64,000 nt of DNA, from contig CM045761.1 in NCBI GenBank assembly GCA_025200525.1, forward strand, positions 139,874,223 through 139,938,222, read 5' to 3'. The DNA is from Camellia lanceoleosa. Lineage: Eukaryota; Streptophyta; Magnoliopsida; Ericales; Theaceae. Position numbers and translations under genes: made by a program. Positions 21,481 through 32,260 of the stretch are shown here, in pieces (within the stretch, counting starts at the first letter, position 1; the number at the start of each line of letters is the position of its first letter). The notes under the pieces are model-generated. The model worked only from the letters and a program-made list of their open reading frames with translations. It was not told the origin of the DNA and searched no databases.

Positions 21481-22265
21481 TGTAGCGAGTATTGCCATCC
21501 GAGAATGGGAGATGTTGGGTACTGTTGGTGAGTTTGCCTTACATCTTAGCGAGTCCGTTGAGTCGGCAACTTTGTTTTCGGTGGTTACACAACCTACACT
21601 TGTGAGTCGAGTTATAGAAGCACAGAGGGATGACCTCGAGGTAGAAACCCTTCGAGAGAAGATCTCCAGTAGGAAGGTAGAAAGAGGCTTGAACACGCAC
21701 TCTGACTCGAGAGTTAGATACCTTAACCATCTTTCGTGTTGGAGTTTTGTCGAGAGGAGGTACTTTGAGAGTTTCACCATTTACGCCTTGCAATGCACCC
21801 GGGAGGCACAAAGATGTGTCACGACCTTAGTCATCAGTTTTGGTGGAAGGAAATGAAGAAAGACGTAGCCATGTTTGCGTCGAAGTGCCCTCTTTGTCAA
21901 TAAATGAAGGCCGAACATCAGAGGCCAGCAGGTTTGTTGCAACCCTTGCCTATAGCCAAGTGGAAGTGAGAGCATGTCATGATGGGATTTTGTTGTGGGT
22001 CTTCCGAGGACTCAACGGGATTAGAGTCCTTACAGCCAACGGGGTAGCTTATCATTTGGCCTTGCCGCTATAGCTTTCTGGGGTTCATGACGTGTTCCAT
22101 ATTTGTATGCTCCGGAAGTATGAGATGGATCCATCACACGTGTTGGATTGGATGGAATTAGAGGTAGACGAGGATGCCTCGTATGAGGAGAGACCGATTA
22201 GAGTTTTAGATACTCAAGACCAAGTCTTGCGAGGCAATACGATTCTGTTGGTAAAAGTGTTGAGG
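21481..22265 (+). pseudogene. integrase remnant of gypsy G1 with core deletion
   Basis: The N-terminal part is recognisable: [19 protein letters not shown], then CPLCQ...MKAEHQRPAGLLQPL, the HHCC zinc region. VVGLPRTQRD follows, but the DDE catalytic core is missing: the sequence jumps within about 40 bp (near 22010-22050) to VAYHLALPL, VHDVFHICMLRKYEMDPSHV and EERPIRVLDTQDQVLRGNT, the post-core region. About 700 bp present in G2 and G3 is deleted. Confidence 0.82.
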
Positions 22266-23973
22266 AGAGATTGGTTAGTGTTTTGTTTAGTTCTTTATTT
22301 TTGATTGAAACATGACCGATCAGGTAGTTTCTTTACCAATCTACCCATCTCTAGTATGTGCTACTATTGCCACCACCAAAACAAAGCCACTGTTTGTCGT
22401 CGATTACCATTTGGTTCATTAATGATCTTATGGGCTTTGTTGCCAATCTCATCCATCTCTCCGACAACACATTGTTTGTAAAAGCTTCCATTATAACAAC
22501 AAAATGATTGTTATAATATAATTGACTACTAAAAACAGAACAAAGATATTTCACTTTTGGAATTTTCAGATTGTATGACACATATACAGAGTTTTGATAA
22601 TATATCCAAATCAAGAATTGAAAATTTGTGCATGAAAAAGATTCAAAAACTTTTAAACTCAAATTCTAAAAATTCCACAAGTGGAGAAGAGAGAGAGGTT
22701 GTTGGTAGAGATGTTAGGGTTATGAAATTAAAGAGAAGAGAGATAGATGTAAAGTAGAACTAAACTAACCTTCTTTAAAATCTAACTTCAAGAGTGAGAA
22801 CGAAACCCTTATGGCGATCAGAGATGGGTGGTGTGCCTAGAATCAGTCAGCGGAGAGAATTATGGCGATTAGGAATGGGTGGTGAGGTGGTGAAATGGAA
22901 GAGAGGGCTTGTAGCTGCCGAAGTCGGGAAGGACATAGGTGAGCTGCGGTGGGAGAGAGGTTTAGAGAGAGGAAAAGTAGATCTAAGAGGAAGGAAGAAA
23001 CTAAAGAGAGGAGGTCTGGTGCCAATGGTGAGAGAGATTAGAAGTAGGATAGTGAGAGAAGTAGTGGGAGGGAATTTGTCTAGGTGAAGCAAATTCGAAC
23101 TGTTGAATCTTCGGCCATATTTCTCAGCCATTGATAGTAAATGACATGTAGGACAAATTTGCCACATTAGACAAAATTCATAAACCCTCCTACCTTATTA
23201 GATAGATATATATATTTTCCTGGTAGAAGTGGCTGCATCTTAATTTTATTGTAAATTCGTTATTCTTGCCTTATATAGAATACCTTACCATAATATATAT
23301 ATATATATATTAGACCAAGTTGGAGCATATATGGGCACCAACCAATCATTTCCTACCACCATCTATAAATTGCCTAAAAATATTACACATTAAATCTGAT
23401 AAACTTACACTTTCATGAAGGATTTAGATCCTCCCTGTGCATGATTACAATGGAGATTCTCATTACAATGCATATGATTACAACATGTCATTAAAACTTA
23501 ATATCAATGGTCTATAGTTTTATGTTATTTTAAATCCTAAATTTTTTTTGGGAGGCACAATTTTCACTTCCATTATATGAATTTATAATTACTTTTCCTA
23601 TTTGTCATTTATATACGAAATTCTCCTTACATATCATGAATTATCTGAATAATTGATTTTTAGAAATACAAAACTGATGTCACAAAATGATATTGAATTC
23701 ATATGGATGGATAAGAATTTCAGAACCGAGTCCCACTAACAAATTCTATAAATTTTATTTGTTTATAAGTATTTTGATAAGTCTAGATATACAAAAATAA
23801 AAACATGATACAAAATGATATGAACAGACAAGATTAATGAAAAGTGACCGAGTCACTAACAAATTATTACATAAGAAAGTATAAGAAATTTAAAAGAAGT
23901 AATCACCTGTATGCAGGTGTAACAATCCATCAATGAAGTTTTTACCATCATGGACAAGCACAAAACAATCAAA
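22266..23973. other. intergenic between G1 and the WAKL gene
   Basis: 22266-22790 has no recognised feature. 22790-23090 is strongly purine-biased on the plus strand, with a partial 51-bp-spaced repeat of TTATGGCGAT(C/T)AG(A/G)...ATGGGTGG; the overlapping ORFs on both strands are low-complexity products of this bias. A (TA)n tract lies at 23290-23311. The rest is AT-rich; 23830-23973 would hold the 3' UTR of the WAKL gene. Confidence 0.4.
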
Positions 23974-25469
23974 TCACCTCCCACCATGCAATAACATATC
24001 TTCCGCCATGCTATCAACCCTAGCTGTTGTTGTGTTGCTTCTATAACCTCCAACTACATATCCAGTTGATGCCTTATCAAGCAAGTACTCAATCTCTGAA
24101 GAATTCAAATCATTTCTAGATGTCTTTTTCCTGATCAACCCCTCCAATTCCATCGCTACTTCCTTCATATAAGGCCTTTCCTCCCCTTTTACTCTCAAGC
24201 ATCTCTTTGCAAGATTAGCAACTTCTTTGAGCTCCTCAATGTTCCCTTCAATTACCATGTGTTCATCAATAATTTGGTTCAAGCAATCATTGTTCATATA
24301 AGAAATAAAATACATAGCCAGGCATCTCTCCTCTTTTGGCCTGTCAAATGACAACGCCTTCTTTCCAGTGATTAACTCTACAAGGACTACTCCGAAGCTG
24401 TAAACATCACTTTTCTCAGTCAACTGGCTTGTGAACATGTATTCAGGATCTAAGTATCCAAGAGTTCCTTGTACCACTGTGGCTAATTGATTTTGGCCTA
24501 GGGGTACAAACCTTGATGCTCCAAAGTCCGACACTTTTGCTATGTAATTATCGTCTAAGAGTATATTTGTAGACTTAACATCTCTATGGATGATAGGAAT
24601 TGATGTTGCAGAGTGCAAATATGACAACACTCTAGCAGTTTCAGCAGCTATTTGCAAACGATTTTCCCATGATATATTAGATGCCTTACTTTGGTTATTT
24701 ATATGCTCAAAGAGAGTGCCATTGGTGATGAATTCATAAACAAGTAAAGGGACTTGAGTTTCCAAACAACAACCTAGGAGTTTGACCACATTCCTATGAT
24801 TGATCTATGAAAGCACGACCACCTCGTTGATGAATTGCTCTATTTGATTTTCATCCACCATTTGGGATTTCTTAATAGCCACTATCTTGTTCTCGGGTAG
24901 AATTCCCTTGTAAACTGTTCCAAAACCTCCTCGGCCAACAATTCTACTCTCATCATAGTTATTGGTAGCCCGCTTGAGCTCTTCTGAATCAAATATTTTG
25001 ATCAAATCCTCAGTTGATCTCTCTAGTCTAGAGAGTTGTTGTTTCAACATTAATCCACCATTCTGCCTAAAGAACTTTTCTTTAAGCACGATGAGCTTTC
25101 TTTTCTTGAGAATCCAGTACAACCAGGAGCTACTCACCAAAACAGCTAAAGCACCAATGGCAAAACCTGCATTTCAAATAAGTCATAAGTAACAACTAAT
25201 ATAAACATCTTGCCAACATATTGATTCAAAATTAAGCATAGAAAGAATTTTATACTCGAGGAAAGCAACAATTAGTTATAGAAACATCTCAATTGTATGA
25301 TGAATTGGAATGCATCTATATGTTAAAGATCAAATTTTTAGCTCAATAACACATTCAATTTGATAATTTTATCTTGAGAACTGACTTGTGAATCAGTGTA
25401 GAAATACATATCAACTTGAATGAGCCTTTTTTTTTTTCCCCACATTTCTTGCGCTAACTTCCAAGCCCC

Positions 25470-25474
<5 letters not shown>

Positions 25475-25533
<59 letters not shown>
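25475..25533. repeat. (ATT)n microsatellite in WAKL intron 2
   Basis: About 19 near-perfect ATT/TTA repeats inside the 1.15-kb second intron of the WAKL gene. Confidence 0.96.
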
Positions 25534-26031
25534 GTTATTTTGGTGTGTTTCTAGTATTGATAATCAAGAAATTGCACCCATGACAGCAGGAGAATAAAGT
25601 ATGGGATGCTACACTGTTCACAAAATATGCATATATAATCCAAACTGACAATGACATTATTTGTTTACACATTAAAGCTATACACAATCCAAATATTTCA
25701 TAAATTTCCAACTATAATTAAGTGTACACTAGAAATCGTTACTGTCTATCAACCCTATATTTAGATTTTGAATTTGAATTTGTGAAGGAAAAAAAAAAGT
25801 GCTGGAAGAGTAATGAAGTACAATAAATTTTTTATTTTTTCTCCACTAATTCTTTCAAAAATATAAGATTTAGACAAAGTCTAAATTAATTAATCAAGAA
25901 TATTGTATTAACTAAATTAAGAGATTTTGCACAAGGATCCGACTTTTTCATAGCTTTTATTCAAGGAAAACGATATACAAGCTTACTTTTGTAAACCCAA
26001 TAATATGTAAATGAGATAATTAATTGATAAT

Positions 26032-26033
<2 letters not shown>

Positions 26034-26079
<46 letters not shown>
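26034..26079. repeat. (AG)n microsatellite in WAKL intron 2
   Basis: About 23 uninterrupted AG repeats, close to the splice donor of intron 2 in minus-strand sense. Likely polymorphic in length. Confidence 0.97.
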
Positions 26080-26084
<5 letters not shown>

Positions 26085-27516
26085 TTGCTTTAGATATTCT
26101 AATATACTGTCACACTATTGTGTTTGAAAAATAGATCGAATTTTTAGAGTAGAGTTACAAGTGTGCTATGTGCACAAAAGGTTTCAAACACATAATGCAC
26201 AAATGTGTCACATTCTATGCATTCTGTGTTTGAAACCTTCTCTTCACCTAAACTTTTTCCTCAAGTTAAGTTGGAAAATTTGTGAAGAGGATATTTTGGC
26301 ACAGACGTATATACACTTACCAACCGCAATCTGAATCGCTAGAAATTGATTAGCAATGCAACCTGTTCCATCTGTTCTTCCATCACCGTGGTATCCTTTG
26401 GGGCAAGAACAAGTATAATTCCCAGGTGGCATGTCAACACATTTATTTTTGTGTTCACACATGTTGAGCTTTGGATCTTCACACTCCTTTATGTCTGCAA
26501 AACAATTATAAAAATAAAAAAATAAAAAAACAGAGAAGAAGACTATATGAAAATTAAGCATCACATCATAAAGCAATATCCAATATGATGAAACTAATTG
26601 AATACGAACCTTGGCAACCATCTAAGAGGTACGGGTTCCCTTTGTAACCAATCCTGCACTTGCAGAAATACCCACGTCCATTTTTTGAATCATAACAATC
26701 ACTATTTTCTCCACATTCATAACTTTCCAGATTTCTTTGAGAGTCTCTGCACGTCTTGTTATTCCCTACCGCCCAATCAAGCACTATCGGCATCATTTCT
26801 TCTGTAAAATTTCTCAGGTAGCTTTTGGAGAAACTAAAAGCACCTTCTTCAACAACAAAAGCATAGCTGCAAGGATTGAATTTTGATACGTTTTCATGAT
26901 TACTGTAGCTCTGCAGAAGAATGTTCATATAGCCAACTCCTTTAGGGATGGAGGTCTGGCAGCAGCCAATTCCAGAGCAAGGTCCATCAGGAATGTAATT
27001 GATCGTGCTACATTGGGACTCACACCCAGTTGCAACGAAATAATTCTCTCCAGATACTTTGATAGTTGCACGGGTGTCGCAACCAATAGCAGTGAACTTG
27101 TTTTTGGTATTAGATATGGAGAATGCAATTAACCCAAGCTCTGGTGGCTGATAACAATTTGACACAGACCCGCTATAACAAGCACAAGTTACAGGATTCA
27201 TAATGCCTAACTCTCCCTCCTCAAGCGAAATATTTGTAACAGGGATGTCACTTTTCCGTAAATATGGTTTGGAGTCTGTGCAATTAATCAAAAAATGTTC
27301 ATTAATATAACATTTCTCTTTCACACCAAATGGGTATGAAATTTTTACATTCCCGCAATGGTTCAAGCAGCCAAGATTTTTCAAATCTTGCTCTGTTGGT
27401 GGTGCTGCAATTGTTGCTGCTGATAATGACAATACCACCACCACTACTACTTGTACTAGTACTAGCATGGTGATGATGGGATGTAGCTGCAATTGCATTC
27501 CTTGTGAGGAAGCCAT

Positions 27517-29503
27517 GGCTTGCTTGCTTCTTTCTAGCTACTTGGCAAACGCTTCTCTCTATTCAATTCTACCTTCATAAAAACCAAAATATACGAACCA
27601 AATAAGCTTTTGTTACCAAATTTTCAAAGTAAATGAAAACAAGAATTGAAAATATGAAACAAAAATGTACACAGAACAACTCTAATAAGCGAAAACATAT
27701 ATCCATAGCAGAAAATCCAGTAAATCAAAAAAGTGTCTAAAACATGCCTAAATAAAACTATATGTTAAGCCTGCATTCTAAACTACTCTTAACCAAAGCA
27801 TACAACTTCCGTTTAAAAGGCAATCATATGCACTCATGACAGAACGATGTTTCCAGCAAGCCAAAGATGATAGTAGAGAGCATGCAGCCAAAACCAATCA
27901 AACTCGAAGATGTCACGCAATGCAATGCAAACACTAGAATTAGGTAGATGGAATAGTATAGATGTCTGCCTCGAAAAAACCTTTAAAACATTCTTCTTGG
28001 CTATTGTTTTTTGAACCGTTATGTTTGGATTTGCTTCGGTTTGCCTTCTTGATCGGCACTCTCTTGAAGGATGCATAGATGTTTTTAAAATGGTAAACGA
28101 CTAATATGGTAGAGAAGGTTTTAAGATGGTGTTCTGATGGTGCATAAATGGAAGATGGGAGTGGGCTAGGTTTTCTCACTAATTTTCAAGACTATCTTCG
28201 CTGCCCTCTCTTGTTTAATTTCCTAATTCTTTACTTTGACTCCTCTTTATAGGCTTAGAATGCTTGTGAATCCAGAGGTTCTGTGACTACACATTTAAGA
28301 ATCTCTTGCTTTTCTTACTTAGGAAATGACTTATAATTTTAATAACTTTCTGCAATACCTTACAACAATTAATAATGAGTCTTTTAGATTCAAGAAACTA
28401 CAAAAGATGACAAAGAAGAAGATATAGAAATTAGAGACGTCATTTCACCGAATAAAAATACAGCATCCGCACCCATGGAGGATGTTATCATTTTCTCCGG
28501 TGTCTGTAGCTGGTTTGCAAAAGATAGAAAAGACCACAGGCTAGCAGACATCTGACTTGTTCCCATTTCTAGAGCAAAACTTCACTGTCACTGCCACGGA
28601 AATTAACCATAATTGGTTTTCACAAACAGGTATATGTCTTCTCAATCTGCTTTGGTTCTTCTATAGTTAATTATTTCCTTCACAAGATAGTCACTTTTCT
28701 TTGAGCTGCTCACTATTTTCCTTCTCAGGATGTCACCTACTACTAGACACTCACCTAGAACCTTCTTTTTTCTTTCCTTTATTTATTTTCTTTTCTTACT
28801 TTCCCTTTATTTTGATAGAGAAAACTTCCAATTACCGTTGGTTATTGATGCTGCAATAGCTGACTGAGTCATTTGATGGAAAAGTATTGATGTGTGGATT
28901 TAAAATCTAGCTGACTTTGGATTCCAGTCGGGTATGGATGTTTGTCTAGCCCAAATTGAACGGAGTCTTGAAAGCAATTACTGATGGCCAATATTCAGTA
29001 AGAGCAATTCTAAAGGCAGCATGAATTTTCCCAATTTCTGATGTGAATTTCTCAGAATTTTATTCACTCTATCATGTTTATTATTAGCTCTTCCACTTTT
29101 CAAGGACAGTTATGCCATGGATACAAAAGTTTTGCACTGCATTGGCATGTTTAGCACACATTGTATGCTTTCTAAAGAAATTTTTGACACCCAGGGTTAA
29201 AATCATTCCTTTACCAAAGGGATGACTGATCTCGCAAAACCATAAATACATCCCAACTAACATGGCACAAGTATCCAACACCTCCACTGCAAAAATACAG
29301 AGCACAAAACAGAGTATGCTATTGGCAAGGTGCCAACATTCTAGAGCACCTGAAAATAAGACACACTCTGCTGCCAAAAAAACAAACATACATACATAAA
29401 TAACAAAAATATATATGTATATATATATAAAATAAAATGAAAAATATAAAAAAATTCCACCTCAATTACCCAACAACATTCAAATTGTTGTTCACCCGGC
29501 AAG
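27517..29503. other. upstream flank of WAKL and intergenic sequence
   Basis: 27517-27900 would hold the WAKL promoter; no element could be assigned. 27940-28260 shares ordered words with 55950-56290 (TGCCTCGAAAA, AAAACATT(C/T)T, TTGAACCG, TTTGGATTTGCTT, GTTTGCCT, CACTNTCTTGAA), indicating a dispersed repeat of unknown class. 28400-29400 shows nothing recognisable; 29400-29500 is AT-rich. Confidence 0.4.
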
Positions 29504-29938
29504 CAGGGATGGAACTAGGACTTCTAAATATATATATATATATATATATATCTTATTTCATAAATAAAATGGTCTTTCTTAGTATAAATGATATATTTCT
29601 CATTCTTCTTCTATTTTACATTCTTTTTTTATTTTCTACCAAAAAAATTCTTCATCCTAGTAGAGATTGTTTTTATGATAATTAATTTTTTTTTTTTTGT
29701 AACCAAACCAAAACTTAAGTTCCATCAACTAGGATCGGTTACTTGAATCCTTCACCGTTCGACTCTATCAAAGGTCATTTAGTTAATCAAATTAAATTAT
29801 ATATCCTTCTTCTAAATATTTGAATTATATATATGATTTATATATCGTATTGTACATACATGTGTGTTTATCTATATGGTGAAAAAATATTATTTGTCTT
29901 TTGACCCCTAAAATGATAAAATTCTGGTTCTGTTCCTG
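29504..29938. mobile_element. 435-bp non-autonomous hAT-like element with 8-bp target duplication
   Basis: Inverted ends: left CAGGGATGGAACTAG, right reverse complement CAGGAACAGAACCAG. Flanks are CCGGCAAG (29496-29503) and CTGGTAAG (29939-29946), an 8-bp duplication differing by two C/T transitions. A (TA)n tract (29527-29551) lies inside. No transposase. CAGGG-type ends and 8-bp duplications fit hAT. Confidence 0.8.
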
Positions 29939-29946
29939 CTGGTAAG

Positions 29947-30479
29947 TCTTCTTTATTCTATATTATTGATCAAAAGCCCACAAATTTGGGAAATACTATC
30001 ACCCACCATTCTATTAGTTTCATTTGTCAAATGATTAATTAAACTTATGCTTGTGGGTTATCCAAGTCACAAACTTCAGTTACATGTACACTAACCCAAA
30101 ATCATTTTCAGGACATAAAAATAAATAATTCAATCATTCCTCCTAATAAATTCATATAGGTTGGTTCATATGTGAAATTGCTGAATTTGCAAAATGAAAA
30201 TAATATAGTACTTATATTGAAAAATTCTACTTGTTGAACATTTATTTTAAACAAAGCATATAATTTAATATGATCCTACAGTACTACAAAGTCATTGACA
30301 TTATCTTAAAAATAATTTAATAATCACCAAAGCTATTCAATTAAAATAGTAAAGCGTTAAAATAGTAAAGCGTTCGGATCCCTAAAGTATTTCTAGAGTG
30401 GTCGAAAACATTTTACACGATGTCGTTTGACCTTCTCTCCCTTCCCCCATCAAAACCCTAATCCAAGAAAACATCCATT
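29947..30479. other. AT-rich intergenic, with a 16-bp tandem duplication
   Basis: No gene was recognised. TTAAAATAGTAAAGCG occurs twice in tandem at 30341-30356 and 30357-30372. Confidence 0.45.
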
Positions 30480-30900
30480 TTTTAAAAATTTCTTTTAGAT
30501 GAGTTTTCTTTTTTTTTTTAATAAAAAAAAAATTCATATTTTACTCAATTTTTTTTGTTTATACTTCATCAAAAGTTAAAAAAATGGATTTAAATAGTAA
30601 AAAAAATTAAAAATGAATGAAGATTCGAACAAAATTTGTGTATATTTTTAGATTAATTTTTGGTGGCCCGAAAATATGGAGTCGAATGGCTCGAAAATAG
30701 CAAAACGACGTCGTTTTACATCCAAAACGACATCGTTTTGGGTGTTTCGAGCCATTTAAATCACATATTTTTGGGCCACCAACCATTGTTAATATTTTTG
30801 TTCAGATTTTTATTTATTTTTAGTGAATTTTTTCATATTTAATTAATTTTTTATATTTATTTTTTAGATGTATTCATCTAAATACAAATTTAGCTAAAAT
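30480..30900. mobile_element. fold-back (large inverted repeat) element
   Basis: The best-conserved core is 30660-30782: left TTGGTGGCCCGAAAATATGG, right reverse complement TTGGTGGCCCAAAAATATGT, with TCGAATGGCTCGAAA / TTTCGAGCCATTT further in and AAAACGACGTCGTTTT next to AAAACGACATCGTTTT at the centre. Weaker inverted homology (GATTCGAACAAAA / TTTTTGTTCAGATT, TTTTAGATGA / TCATCTAAA) extends to about 30480 and 30900. No coding capacity. The superfamily is not assigned. Confidence 0.65.
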
Positions 30901-30939
30901 ATGAAAAAAATAATTCTACAAATGCTCGGCAGAAAATAA

Positions 30940-31167
30940 CCAAACAAAGCCAAAGGTGCAAACGCCGAGGTCTCCTCCAATCTCGCCGCCCTCCGGCTTC
31001 GCTTGTACAGCAGCGCTGTCTCCCATTGCGTTGTCTCTCTCAAAGCCAAGCGCCTAATCTTCGCCGGAACCATCCACGTCGAGGAGGACGAAGAGCCCAT
31101 CGATCCCTCCATCGCTCGCGCGCCGAGCTTTGGTGGCTCTAATCGATCGATTTGTGGGGTGTACTGA
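30940..31167 (+). pseudogene. unrecognised CDS-like fragment
   Basis: A 75-codon open frame without an initiating ATG begins after a TAA (30937-30939) and ends at TGA 31165-31167. It is GC-rich against AT-rich flanks and protein-like: NAEVSSNLAALRLRLYSS, SHCVVSLKAKRLIFAG, TIHVEEDEEPIDPS. The predicted shape is an amphipathic helix, a basic hydrophobic stretch and an acidic tail. I do not recognise the family. Base composition and abrupt borders suggest a truncated exon or a fragment moved by a transposon. The opposite-strand ORF over the same interval (30894-31181) is low-complexity and probably a shadow. Confidence 0.45.
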
Positions 31168-31329
31168 AGAGAGTGAAACAATATTTTGGGGTTGAAGACG
31201 AAGGTTTTGTGTTTGGGTGAGTTTAGAATGTGAGGACTGGTGTTTGATTTAGTTGAGCTTGAGCTACTTTGGTTAAATTAGCCCATGAAGAAGATAAAGG
31301 TAAATTACTGATGAGTTTCAATAGTTATT

Positions 31330-31580
31330 GAAAGTTTAATAAAATTATCGTTAAAAATATTTTTTGTGAATATTTTTTTATATATGTTATTAAAAATAAA
31401 TAATTAGTGACATTTGTTTGTCATAATTTTTATTAATTGTCGTTAAAATTTATAATTAGTGACATTTTTTTCGTGAATTTTTTAAATTGTCGCTAAAACT
31501 TATAATTAGTGACATTTTTGTGATAATTTTTTCAAATTATTGTTAAAAAATAACAATTAATGACATTTTTAATAGTGTTT
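31330..31580. repeat. degenerate ~50-bp tandem repeat (TAATTAGTGACATTT units)
   Basis: The word TAATTAGTGACATTT, or a one-base variant, recurs at about 31401, 31453, 31503 and 31554, with intervening AATTGTCG(T/C)TAAAA. The period is 50-52 bp. No coding capacity. Confidence 0.75.
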
Positions 31581-32260
31581 GATGAAAAATATTAGCTATC
31601 ATAGGATTTATTAGATAATAAGTCCACTTATTAAGATCTACACATAAGTCCACTTAAAAATAAAATAGGTGAATTTAACCCATAAGACAAAATGTCACAA
31701 TCAAATTATAATTATTTTTTTTTTCTCTCACAATCATTAAATTAGCTACAAAAAAGTTAAAATTTATCCCAAATACAACAATTTTTTTTAATGAGGCTAA
31801 AATAGTTAGAAAGCTAAAAAAGCCACGCTAAATTAGCTAATCCCTAACAAGGGATGAAATTGTAGTTTGATGTAATTGTTACAAGGGTTTATTACATTTC
31901 TTACTCTTAAATTATCGTAAAATTATTTACATAGTTTTTTGAATTATCGATTGAATTTACTAAGTTCCTAAAGTATATAAATTAAAATCCATTTAGTTTT
32001 AAATTATTGATTGAATCTATTAAGTCCCTAAAATATTTAATTCAAACAAATTTAGCCTCTGAAAAAATTACAAAAATAAAATATATGTCCACAAGTATTA
32101 CAAATTAATAAAAGACACTAATAAAATTTTATTAGAGAAAAATCTTAATTTTTTTTTGTCTTTAAAAAATATTTTATGTTTTATGTGTTTAAATTAGTAT
32201 TAAAGTCTGATTTCTTAGTTTTGTCAATAAAATTATATGTATTAGATATCTTGAACAAGT
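31581..32260. other. AT-rich intergenic sequence left of G2
   Basis: No gene or transposon end was recognised. Repeated wording (TTAAATTAT(C/T)G...TGAAT(T/C)TA(C/T)TAAGT(T/C)CCTAAA at about 31940 and 32010) suggests a local degenerate repeat. Confidence 0.4.

Larger units (their letters stand above)
14815..22265 (+). mobile_element. internal region of decayed gypsy element G1 (Tekay/Del-like)
   Basis: The order is PBS remnant (14818, TGG-A-TATTAGAG, derivable from the canonical TGGTATCAGAGC), leader, gag (from 15224), protease, RT, RNase H and integrase pieces. Interruptions are a solo LTR (15260-18002) and a 331-bp insert (18934-19264). The element stops at about 22265, after the LRGNTILLVKVL peptide that precedes the C-terminus in related elements. 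No 3' LTR follows. Confidence 0.85.
23974..27516 (-). pseudogene. wall-associated receptor kinase-like gene (WAKL), single nonsense codon in the kinase domain
   Basis: Exons 27516-26610, 26494-26321 and 25166-23974 join in phase at GT-AG sites to 757 codons plus stop. WAKLs are plasma-membrane receptor kinases that bind wall pectin or small wall ligands. In order: signal peptide (1-39, hydrophobic VVVVVVLSLS); cysteine-rich galacturonan-binding domain (CGNVKISYPFG); WAK-associated region; EGF repeat (CGENSDCYDS...CKCRIGYKGNPYL); calcium-type EGF in exon 2 (DIKECEDP...[15 protein letters not shown]); TM helix (about 361-380); kinase with GRGGFGTVYKG (438), AIKK Lys (459), HRD Asp (556), DFG Asp (574) and [10 protein letters not shown]. 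Codon 481, the conserved Gln of [14 protein letters not shown], is TAG (24807-24805), a CAG-to-TAG transition. Translation would stop soon after the catalytic Lys. The family structure is otherwise complete, so this is a very young pseudogene, a null allele or an error. Confidence 0.92.

Noticed and set aside
21424..21975. Three overlapping minus-strand ORFs of 64-118 codons
   Set aside because: They lie opposite the G1 RNase H and integrase region and their translations match nothing.
22847..23167. Minus-strand ORFs rich in Leu, Ser and Pro
   Set aside because: They result from the purine-biased plus strand; the translations are low-complexity.
26896..27132. Plus-strand ORF opposite WAKL exon 1
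   Set aside because: It is the antisense shadow of a clear WAKL coding exon; no independent domain or splice support.
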